NCBI GenBank assembly: GCA_033060915.1
Contig: CM065397.1
Location: forward strand, 35,442,501 to 35,506,500
Direction of reading: 5' to 3'
DNA length: 64,000 bases
From: Euryodendron excelsum
Taxonomy: Eukaryota > Streptophyta > Magnoliopsida > Ericales > Pentaphylacaceae
Shown: piece by piece, positions 54,174-64,000 of the stretch
Layout: every line of letters begins with the position of its first letter
Numbering within the stretch: position 1 is the stretch's first letter
Program-made: the position numbers and the translations under genes
The notes under the pieces: model-generated
What the model saw: only the letters and a program-made list of their open reading frames with translations
Told to the model about the DNA's origin: nothing
Database searches by the model: none

Positions 54174-57100
54174 TGTTGCACCCAGATTTTTTGCACTCGA
54201 GGAATACACACACAAGTGAAAAAAATGATGTACTCTCTCCTTAGAACTCACCCTCCTAAAAGAATGAGTGTGGCTAGGTTTGAATTGAAAAATTGATTTG
54301 AATAAAGGGCTTTTAGAAAAGATTTGGAGTCGCCACCTAACTTGATTAAGGTGAGTTAGGTCACCTAAAAACTAAGCATAATCTGAAAACTACACTTAGG
54401 GTTTTGGAAAACAATTTTTGAAAATATCTCCTCAAGAGAGGGTTTTTGAGAAAAACAGGTTGTTTGGCAACCTTTGGAAAACATTTAGCCCTTTTTGAAA
54501 AATAACTCCGTTTGGTCTATGAAAATAGTGATTCTAGGTTCGGAGGTTGGTTATGTGTAGGGAAGACGCACTAAGCCATCACCCTACCCCGCCCTTTCGG
54601 TACCTATATGTCAATCTACCCTAGATTCACCTATGAGAGTCTCTAACTAACTAATGTTCAATCCTATTTACTTTGGAAAAGAATGTTTAAAAAGGCATGA
54701 TGCATGATATGCAAGTGCAAGTTAAGAGAATTGAAAAATAGATTTGGAAATAAATTTGAAAAGAATTTGATTTGATTTTAGAAGAGATTTGAAATTGAAA
54801 TTGAAAAGAGATTTGAAAAAAAGTTATGGAATTGGAAGTTGAAAGAATGTTGTAGGATTGGAGATTGGAAAGAAGTTGTAGAAATAGAAATTTGAAACAT
54901 GTTGTGGAATTTAAGATTTGAAAAATGTTGTGCCCGCACCCATGAGGATTGCCTACATCTCATTTTGGAAGAATCAGGTCAGTCGTAGTTCAGATAAGAG
55001 TCCGATAGAGGATAGAATGTTTGATTGGAAGAAAGAGATTGAATTGGAAATTGGATTGGAAGATTGAAAGATTGAACTTTGATTTGAAGATTTGATTTTG
55101 AAAGACTTGGTTTTAGGTAACCTAGAAAGACTTGAGACTTAGAAAAGAAGGATTGGATTTGACTTGGAAAGATTTTAGAGAAGAATTGACTTGAATACTT
55201 GGACTTGGAAGATTAGAGAAAAATTGAAATTAGGAAAGGTTCGAATTAAGAAAGTTTTGTTTTAAGAAAGTTTTCAAATTAGGAAAGTTTGAACTTAGGA
55301 AAGTTTTGTTTTAAGAAAGTTTTCAAATTAGGAAAGTTTGAACTTAGGAAAGTTTCGTTTTAGGAAAATTTTTGAATTAAGAAAGTTTCAACTTGGGAAA
55401 GTTTTAGAATTAGGAAAGTTTTAACTTAGGAAAGTTTTATTTTAAGAAAGGCTTTGAAATAGGAAAGTGTTGAATTTAGAAATGTTTTGAATTAGGAAAA
55501 GTTTTGTTTAAGAAAGGTTTAGAATTTGAAAATTTTCAACTTAGGAAAGTTTTGAATTTGGGAAGCTTAGAATTTGGAAAGATTTTAAATTAGAAAAGGT
55601 TTGAATTAAGAAAGTTTTGAGTTTAGAAATCTTTGGATTTGGAAAGATTTAAAGTTTAGGAAAGTTTAAGATTTAGAAAGTTTTTAGAGTTTTAGTTTCA
55701 GAAAATCTTGAGATTAGAAAAGGTTTGAGTTTAAGAAAGATTTGAAAACTTAGACTTAGAAAGTTAAGGTTTGGAAAAGGGTAGAATTAGGAAAGGGTTG
55801 AATTAGGAAAGATGTGGAAGTTTAAAGTTTAAGGTAAGATTTGAAAGTTTTAGGAAACTTATGGTTTAGGAAATTAGGAAAGGTTTGGATTAGGAAGGAA
55901 TTGGATTTTGTTTCTAAAAGAGGAAGTTTGATTTTGTTTTCAAAAACGGAGGATTGGATCTAGTTTCCTAAACGGGAAGATTGGATTTGGTTTCCTAAAG
56001 GGAGGATGGGATTTAGTTTCCTAAAGGGAAGATAGGATTTGACAAGGATTTGGAAAAGGAGGTTTTAGAAACCCTAGATTTGGAAGACTATAGTTTTGAC
56101 ATAGAAAAATAGGTTTTGGAAATATGTATAGTTTGGATGTAGAAAACAAGAGGTTTTGAAAACCTAGGTTTGGGGCCAAGTTTGAAAACCATGTTTTTGG
56201 GAAGAAAATTAGGGCTGCCTAGTGGTTAGCTCTAGGGCTTGACTTGGGCTCTAAAGGAAGAGTTTTCGAAAAGTGCATTTTTGAAAACGAAGGTTTTTAG
56301 AAGGGAATCCTATAGAAGAAGTTCTAGAAGGAAGATTTTGAAAAGAGAGTTTTCAGAAAGATTTTTGGAAGGAGATTGTTGGAGAGAGTTTTTAGGAAAG
56401 TGAATTTAGGGAGTGTTTTTAGAAAGTGAATTTCGAGGAGAAAGAGTTTTTGGAAAGAGATCCTAGTGATGAGTTTTTTAGAAAGAGATTTTTAAGAAAG
56501 AGATTTAGGAAGAGGTTTTTCTAAGAAGGAAACCTAGGGAATGTTTTTGGAAAGTGGACCTTGAAGAGAGCATTTTAGAAAGGGGTTTAAAAAGAGAAAT
56601 TTTGAAAAATAGATTTTTGGAGGAAGTTTTTAGAAAACAATTTTGGAAAGAGGAGTTTTAGGAAAGTATATTGAAAAAGAGATTTTAGGAAGAGAGACTT
56701 TTGAAAAGGGAGTTTTTAGAAGGTGTAAAAAAATCTCACTTTCCTAAAGCAATTCTAACCATAAGAGGGCTAGAACCACTTTAGGAAAGCAGTTTTGAAA
56801 ATAACAAGATTTGAAAATATGGACCGTATTGGTCACTTTGAATGTAACACTTTCCTAAAGCAACCCTTGCCATGGAAAAGCTAGAATCACCCTAGGATTG
56901 TGATTTTGAAAACATGTTTTGAAAAAGGAGATTTTGATACAATTTTGAAAACAAGTTTAATGCAAGCTTTGAAAACGGTTTTTGGAAGATGCAAGATCAT
57001 GATATGCACAATCCAAATTTAGGGTCGTGAACATACAAGGTTAAGGCTTCACCACATAATCAAGGGGGCCGAACCCACGTGGTTTCCGGTTAGCCTAAAG

Positions 57101-57183
57101 GAAAGCCCCCGACACGGTGGCCCTCCGATAGTCTAATCCTACACATGGACCGGGAGTCCCCTTGTTTCAAGCATGCAAAGAAA

Positions 57184-57205
57184 GGGGGGGGGGGGGGGGG
57201 GGGGG
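57184..57205 (+). repeat. G22 homopolymer in S4
   Basis: An uninterrupted run of 22 G. The same site has about 12 G in S1 (17250-17261) and about 7 in S2. Length may be affected by sequencing error. Confidence 0.8.
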
Positions 57206-57611
57206 AAGAGATGGGGGATTAAAATAGAGAAAACTCAAGTGGGTTAGGAGAGAGAAGAGAGAGGGGGGAGCGTAGAAATTTAAATAGAAAACGTACCTTG
57301 TATCTTGTTTATTTTGCTCGCCTTGCTTTCTTCGGTCTTCACTTCACTTTAGTCTTGATCTTCGGGGGCTCGTCTTTAATCTTGAAGGCTTTGGTTTGCA
57401 GCTCTTCAAGTTTTCAAAGGAGGGTTGATGGCTAGTGTATGAGTGTATGGAAGTGTGTATGAGTGTACATGAGCTTAGGGTTTAGTGTATGGTGTCTAGG
57501 GTTTGGAAAACCTAGGGAAGCTAGGGTTTAGGGAGTGCAGGAGCTTTGTATATCAAAATATATGATTTTTAGACTGAGTTTATGGACCTCTTTCACGTTG
57601 GAGAAGGCTCT

Positions 57612-57621
57612 GTATTTATAG
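57612..57621 (-). promoter_or_regulatory. TATA box of S4
   Basis: CTATAAATAC on the minus strand, same context as in S1. Confidence 0.8.
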
Positions 57622-58892
57622 AGAGGGGACAGACCTGGCGCCTGTTGCAGTGGCGCCAGGGCAAAATTGCTCTTGGCGCCACTACGAGTAGCGCTAGGCC
57701 AATTCTTGGCTTGGCGCCACTACTAGTGGCGCTAGCCAGTTAGGAAAGTTTGTAAGTTAACAAGTAACGTATCTTTGACTAGATTTGGGCGCCTGTACTA
57801 GTGACTACCATGCAATTTTTAGCTTGGCTTCACTAGAAGTGACTTCGAAAAGTCCGGGAAGGAGTTTGGGAGACCGGGAATGACCCGGAAGGCTAAAAAA
57901 GAGCAGGAACACTTAAAATAGTGTCCTGGAGGTATTTGACTTGGAAAATGAGGATAGATGTGTCGGAAGGGTTAACCGGGCCTTTAGGGGCAAAACGGTC
58001 AATCGGGTCAGAAAGCTATCGGGACGGACTCGGACTGTCCCGGAAGAAGACTCGAGATTTGGAAACATTATTCAAAATGTTCCCAAAGGTTGCTGGTTTG
58101 CTTCCTAGAGCCGGTGTGGTCGGAAAAGGTGACTGGCCCACCAGAGGTAAAATGGTCATTTCGCACCGAGTTTATTGGAACTGACTCGGAATGATCCGAA
58201 AGGACAAAGAAAGGTTGAGAATACTATAAAAAGTATTCTCGGGAAGTTACCGGTTTGATACCCAGAGCCGGTGTGGTCGGAAACGGAGACCGGCCCACTA
58301 GGGGCAAAATGGTCATTTTGTACGGGGTTTGCTGAAACTGACTCGGAATGATCCGAAAGGACAAAGAAAGGTTGAGAATACTATAAGAAGTATTCTCGGG
58401 AGGTTACCGGTTTGATACCCAGAGCCGGTGTGGTTCCCGGGGCATTCAGATGCCTAGGGGCAAAATGGACATCTTGACCGGAAAGTCTCGAAAAAAGCCC
58501 AAGGGGCAGTTTGGTCATTTTTCACCTAAGTGGGCTAGCAGGCACTGGTGTTGACCCGGGTTTTGAGTGTTTCCACCACTCTGACGGTGGTCGTCGTGAC
58601 ACAAGGGTCTATTGGCAATTCTCTTTGTCGACCTGTTTGCGAGTATTTCCGCTACTCTGACGGTTTACGATCATTCCTAAGACTGCCTGATCTCGGGAAG
58701 CTGCTAAAGGGACTTAGCTCCTGAGAAGTCAACTTTCTTGGAAGGCGTGCCTAAATGAAGATTTCTGCATTGGCGGGCTAGCAGGCGCCAAAGGTGGACC
58801 GTTCTACCAGCTAGGGGACTTAGGGTCTCGTCCCAGTCGATAGGTTTTAAGGGACTTACTGTTTTGAAGAGATTTTCTTCAAAAAATGTGCT

Positions 58893-59110
58893 GAACCGTC
58901 TCGAGGAATAAACTGTCTCGGGAGAGGGATTGGAATTGGAGAGGGGTCTTATCGTCTTCGGAAAGACGTGCTTGATTTGGAATTGTCTCGAGGAATAAAC
59001 TGTCTCGAGAGAGGGATTGGAAAGGAGACTTACTATCTTCGGAAAGACGTGTCTGATTTGGAACCGTCTTGAGGGATAAACTGTCTCGAGAGAGGGATTG
59101 GGATTGGAAA
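58893..59110 (-). repeat. Short 81/87-bp minisatellite in U3 of S4
   Basis: Three units (landmarks 58907, 58994 and about 59075); the first is 6 bp longer through a duplicated GGAATT-like piece. Confidence 0.8.
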
Positions 59111-59296
59111 GGACAATGCCCCCTAAGGGCATTTTGGTCATTTTACCTCTATTTGGGCCTGGCGGGCCCGTGAAGCGATGGACAGACGGGATTTGGACTT
59201 AGAAAGTTGGTTTCGGTTGGAATATGTCCACAATGACTTGAACACAAGTCTGGACGGAGTGTAGACTGCCGAGCAGTCAAAAATAGGGTGCTTACA

Positions 59297-59301
59297 AGTA
59301 G
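59297..59301. repeat. Right TSD of solo LTR S4 (AGTAG)
   Basis: Perfect partner of 54169-54173. Confidence 0.92.
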
Positions 59302-59583
59302 ATAGGTGGAAGTTCAAAAGGAAATGTTCCCCCTCCCCCTATTAAAGTGTACTTTCATTCTTTTGTATCTTAAACTCAAAATTCAATGCATCCTTATACT
59401 TCTTGCAAATGAATGTACGAATGAATATATATTCCTAATCAGCGGTAAGGTATTTGCATACAGCGGTAAACCCCCTATCTCCAAGAAGTGAGTCAAATGC
59501 ATCATGTTTAGTTTCTCTCTCAAGTAGGGGCACCCCTAAGACATACATTACATAAAAAATTTCGAATCAAGATACTAACTTAT
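59302..59583 (+). other. O2 leader, second part (non-coding)
   Basis: Continues the O2 leader after S4; matches O3 at about 41290-41590 and O1 at about 12350-12620 in reverse. No gene. Interrupted by S5; the probable S5 duplication is CTTAT at 59579-59583, whose partner is outside the window. Confidence 0.7.
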
Positions 59584-62500
59584 TGTCGCACTCAAATTTT
59601 TTGCACTTGAGGAATACATACACAAGAGGAAAAAATATTGTATTATCTTGTTAGAACTCATCCTCCTAAAAGAATGAGTGCAACTAGATTTGAATTGAAA
59701 ATTAATTTGATTAAGGGCTTTTGGAAAATGATTTGGAGTTGCCACCTAACTTGATTAAGGTGAGTTAGATCACTTAAAACTAAGCACAATCTGAAGACTA
59801 CACTTAGAGTTTTTGAAAACGATTTTTGAAAATACTACCTCAAGAGAGGGTTTTTAAGAAAACAAGTTGTTTGGCAACCTTTAGAAAATATTTAAGCCCT
59901 TTTTTGAAAATAACTCCATTTTGGTCTTTGAAAACAGTGATCTAGGTTCGAAGGTTGGTTACGTGTAGGGAAGACGCAATAAGCCATCACCCTACTCCGC
60001 CCTTACGGTACTTACATGTATATTCACCCTAGATTCACCCATTCAAGTCTTTAATTAATAAATGTCCAAAACTATCCACTTTTAGAAAAGAATCGTTAGA
60101 AAGAAATTTACATGATGCATGATATGCAAGTGCAAGAAAAGAGTTTAACTTTAAAAATGGACTTAGAAAAGAAATTTTTGATTTAAAAAGACTTGATTTG
60201 AAATTGGATTTGAAAAGAAGAGTTTTAGAAATTGAAAATAGATTCTTAGAATTAGGTATTTGAAATAGATTATGAAATTGGAAGTTTGAAAATAGTTATG
60301 GAATTGGAAACTTGAAAATGGTTGTAGAATTGGAAATTGAAAAAAAGTTATGACCGCACCTATGAGGGTTGCCTACGTATTCCTTTTGAGGAATCAAGTC
60401 AGTTGTAGTTCGGACGAGAGTTCGATAGAAAATACAAGGTTTGATTTGAAAAAGAGATTTTGATCTGAAAAAGGGTTTGATTTGAATTTAGAATAGAAAT
60501 TTTGAAATTGGAATTTGGAATTGAAAAGATTGAACTTTGATTTGAAAAGATAGAACTAGGAAGAAGGATTTGGACTTGTTTTGGAAAGATTGAGATTTAG
60601 AAAACCTATACTTATGAAAGATAGGATTTAGGAGGGACTTGAGATTAAGAAAGATTTGACTCGAATGTTAGACTTGAAAGATTAAGGAAAGATTAGATTT
60701 AAGAATGGTTCAACATAGGAAAGTTTCAAAATAGGAAAGTTTCATTTTAGGAAAGATTTCGAATTAGGAAAGTTTCGAATACGGAAAGAATTAAAATTGG
60801 AAAGTTTTGAAATTTGAATGTTTTGAATTTAGAAAGTTTTAACTTAAGAAAGTTTCAAATTTAGAAAGTTTTGACTTAAGAAATTTTTTAATTTAGAAAG
60901 TCTTAGATTTGGAAAGATTTGAAATTTAGAAAGTTCAGGATTTTAGAAGGATTCAAATTTTGAGTTTTAGAAATACTTGAAATAAGGAAAGGTTTAAGTT
61001 TAAGAAAAATTTGAAAGTTTAGACTTTAGAAAGTTAAGATTTGGAAAGGTATGAAAATTAGGAAAGATTGGAATTAGGGAATATTTATATTAGGAAAGAT
61101 TTGAAAGTTTAAGTTTTGGAAACCTAAGGTTTAGGATTCAGAAAGAAGTTTTGGAAAATAGATTTTGGGGTAGAAAAATAGGATTTGGAAATATATGATT
61201 TTGATGTAGAAAATAGGATTTGGAAACCTAAACATTGAAGCCAAAATAGGAAATTGCAAATTATGTTTTTGGAAAGAAAATTAAGGTTTCCTAATCATAG
61301 CTCTAGGGCTTGACTTGGATTCCAAGAAAAGAGATTTTGGAAAGTAGAACTTTTAGAAAGAAAGATTTTTGGAAGGAGATCTTAGAAAGGTGTTTTTTTA
61401 GGAAGTAACCTTGAAAAAAGAGAGTTTTTGGAAAGGGATTTTTGAAAAAAGTTTTTAGAAAAGAGATTTTTGGAAAGAGTTGTTAGGGAGGAAACTTAGG
61501 GAGTGTTTTTTAGAAAGTGAATTTTGAAAAGAGCTTTTTAGAAAGGAGTTTGTAAAGGAGTTTTTAGGAAAGTAAGTTTTGTGAAGAGAATTTTTAGAAA
61601 GCAATTTTGGAAAGGAGATTGGAGAGAGTTTTTAGAAGGTATATTAGAGAAAAGATTTTAGAGAATAGCCATGAAAAGAGATTTTGGAGAGGACTTGAAA
61701 AGGGATTTTGGAAAGTAAGTTTGAAAAGCAATTCGAAAAGGGATTTGAATGGAAACTTTTGCAAGCCTCTAAAAAAAATATATCACTTTCCTAAAACGAC
61801 TCTAACCATAAGAAGATTAGAACCCTTCTACGATGGTGGTTTTGAAAACAACAAGGGTTTGAAAATATGGACTATAATGGTCACTTTAAATGTAACACTT
61901 TCCTAAAGCAACCCCAACCATGGAAAGGCTAGAATCACCTTAGGATTGTAATTTTGGAAATAAGTTTTCAAGAAGAAGATTTTAACACAAGTTTTGAAGA
62001 CGATTTTGATGCAAGTTTTGAAAACAAGTTTGAAAACGGATTTTGGAGAGATGCATGATCATGATATGCATAATGCAAGTTGAGGTCATGAACATACAAG
62101 GATAAAGGCTTCACCACATAATCAAGGGGGCCGAACTCACGTGGTCTTCGATTAGACTAAGAGAAAGCCCCCGACACGGTGACTTTCAATAGCCTAATAC
62201 TACACATGAACCGGGGAGTCCCTTGTTTCAAGCATGCAAGAAAGGGAGGGGGTAAAAGATGGGGGATTCAAATAAAAGAAAACCTAAGTGGGTTAGGAGA
62301 GAGAGGAGAGAGGGGAGAATTGTGTAAACGTAAATAGAAAGCCTACCTTGTGTCTTTTTTACTTGCTTGGTTTTGCTTGCTTTCTTTACTTCGATCTTTT
62401 CTTAGCTTTGTGTCAGTCTTTGAGAGCTTGCTTAGATCTTTGGAAGCTTTGGAGTTGCAGCACTTCAAGTCTTCAATGGAGGCTTTGGAGGCTAGTATAT

Positions 62501-63374
62501 CAGTGTATGTGTGTGTATAGGGGTTAGGGTTTGGTGTATAGAGGCTAGGGTTTGGAAAACCTAGAGAGAACTAGGGTTTGGAGAGGCTTCGAGCTCTGTG
62601 TATCTAAGAGGAGAGTTTTTAGACTGAGTTTTCGGACCCTTTTCACGTTGAAGGAGGCTCTGTATTTATAGACAGAGGATTGACCTGGCGCATGTTGCAG
62701 TGGTGCCAAACAAAATTTCCTTCTAGCACCACTAAGAGTGACGGTAGGCCAAATTTTGGCCTGGCGCCACTAGCTAAGGAATGTTTTAAGGTTGGCAAGC
62801 AACGTATCTTCTAAAGATTTGGGTGCCTGTACTAGTGACTACCATGCAACATTTAGCTTGGCTTCACTAGGAGTAACTCTGAAAGGTTCAGAAATGGTCC
62901 AGAGGGCTGGAAAGGGACAGAAACCCTTAGAATAGTGTCTCAGGGGTAGTAGAGTTGAAGAATAATAACAGGATGTGTTGGAAGAGTTGACCGGGCCATT
63001 AAGGGCAAAATCATCAATCGGGCCGGAAAGCTACCGGGATGGACTCAGAATATCCCGGAAGAAGACTCAAGGCTTGGAAACATTACCTAGAATGTTCCCT
63101 GAGACTACTGGTTTGATATATAGAGGCGGTGTAGTTAGAAAAGGCAACCGGCCCGCTAGGTGCAAAACGGTCATTTTGTATCAAGTTTGCCAAAACTGAC
63201 TCAGAATGATTTAGAAATGTATAAAAAGGCCGGGGTTACTATCAGAAGCATTCTCGGGAGGTTATCGATTTAATACCTAGAGCCTGTGTGGTTCCCGGGG
63301 CGCTTGGATGCCTAAGGGCAAAATGATCATTTTGAACGAAAGGTCTAAGAATTGGCCTAAAACTGACTAGAAGG
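59584..63374 (-). mobile_element. S5: O1-family LTR, truncated by O4 insertion
   Basis: Starts TGTCGCACTC on the plus strand and runs through the purine arrays, TATA box (62662-62671), GGCGCC remnants and the first 157-bp repeats. It stops at 63374, where O4 begins. The remainder presumably lies beyond O4. Whether it is a solo LTR or part of a full element cannot be seen. It is among the more decayed copies (PBS-like motif has C-to-T). Confidence 0.8.
62662..62671 (-). promoter_or_regulatory. TATA box of S5
   Basis: CTATAAATAC on the minus strand, same context as in S1. Confidence 0.78.
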
Positions 63375-64000
63375 TGTAAGCACCCCATTTTTGACTGCTC
63401 GGCAGTCTACACTCCATCCAGACTTGTTTTCAAGTCATTGTGGGCATATTCCAATTGAAACCAATTCTCTAGGTTCAAATTCCGTCTTTCCATCGCTTCG
63501 CGGGCCTGTCAGGCCCAAATAGAGGTAAAATGACAAAAATGCCCTTAGGGGCATTGTCCTTTCCTTTCCAATTCCAATCCCTCTCTCGAGATAGTTTATT
63601 CCTCGAGACGGTTCCACTCCAGGCACGTCTCTTCGGAGACAGTAAAATCCCTTTCCAATCCCACTCTCGAGACAGTTTAATCCTCGAGACGGTTCCAATC
63701 CAGGCACGTCTCTTCGAAGACGGTAAGACCCCTTTCCAATCCCTCTCTCGAGACAGTTTATTCCTTGAGACGGTTCCAATCCAGGCACGTCTCTTCGGAG
63801 ACGGTAAGACCCCTTTCCAATCCCACTCTCGAGACAGTTTATTCCTCAAGACGATTCCAATCCAGGCACGTCTCTTCGGAGACGGTAAGACCCCTTTCCA
63901 ATCCCACTTTCGAGACAGTTTATTCCTCGAGACGGTTCCAATCCAAGCACGTCTTTTCGAAGACGGTAAGACCCCTTTCCAATCCCTTTCTCGAGACAGT
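63375..64000 (+). mobile_element. O4: LTR of the O1 family in plus orientation, cut by window end
   Basis: Begins TGTAAGCACCCC inside S5, just after GACTAGAAGG; uninterrupted LTRs such as O1 (near 22580-22595) read GACTAGAAGGCACCTAATC there. Only U3 is visible. Could be a solo LTR or the 5' LTR of a full element. Confidence 0.85.
63560..64000 (+). repeat. 81-bp minisatellite in U3 of O4, at least five units
   Basis: TTTATT landmarks at 63595, 63676, 63757, 63838 and 63919, an exact 81-bp period; the array continues past the window edge. Confidence 0.92.

Larger units (their letters stand above)
54174..59296 (-). mobile_element. S4: solo LTR of the O1 family
   Basis: Length 5123 bp, TGTTGCACCC...GCTTACA on the plus strand, perfect AGTAG duplications, no interior. 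TATA box 57612-57621; G-tract of 22 at 57184-57205; 157-bp repeats at about 58090, 58250 and 58407; three 81/87-bp U3 units at 58893-59110. Confidence 0.92.

Overview
This window is repeat-rich plant nuclear DNA with no host gene that I can support. Two things point to a flowering plant with a large genome. The first is a Del/Tekay-type chromovirus with a TGGTATCAGAGC (initiator-Met tRNA) primer-binding site. The second is a set of very long (4.6-5.6 kb) LTRs joined to a TGGCGACTCC-type primer-binding site, as I recall for the Ogre/Tat lineage of Ty3/gypsy elements. I cannot name the species.

The sequence resolves into a nested stack of LTR retrotransposons; labels are mine. O2 (+ strand) is the oldest layer. 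Its 5' LTR is split into 23450-27336 and 52742-53003, followed by a decayed PBS and a leader at 53004-54173 and 59302-59583. O1 (- strand, 1-23449, running off the left edge) sits in the O2 LTR. It shows its 5' LTR (13759-23449), PBS (13739-13756) and leader. O3 (- strand, 27337-52741, TSD CCCTC) also sits in the O2 LTR. It is a complete 25.4-kb insertion with both LTRs, PBS and PPT, but no coding sequence. Solo LTRs of the O1 type sit inside these elements: S1 in the O1 LTR (14297-19333), S2 in the O3 interior (33834-39411), S3 in the O3 5' LTR (45777-51031), and S4 and S5 in the O2 leader (54174-59296 and 59584-63374). S5 is interrupted by a + strand LTR (O4) at 63375 that leaves the window. 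S1-S4 each have a perfect 5-bp target-site duplication.

The only protein-coding relic is the Tekay-type element at 2958-11842, inserted in the O1 leader. It has 2.55-kb LTRs, a gag reduced to a zinc knuckle, and a pol that can be read in order as protease, RT, RNase H, integrase and chromodomain. Pol is broken by about a dozen stops, most readable as C-to-T changes, and by two frameshifts.

The Ogre/Tat-like LTRs share one architecture, read on their own sense strand: TGTAAGCACCCC end; a hairpin-bearing minisatellite; 157-bp direct repeats with a recurring CAAAACGGTCATTTTG motif; GGCGCC palindromes; a TATAAATA box; a very long R/U5 dominated by degenerate pyrimidine-rich repeats; a conserved TACGTAGGCAACC box; a hairpin beside a second PBS-like TGGCGACTCC; and a GCGACA end followed by the real PBS. 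The elements seen here could supply no proteins of their own, so O3 would have depended on proteins from a relative elsewhere.

All of this is from reading by eye. Element borders with TSDs are base-exact; borders of tandem arrays are approximate.
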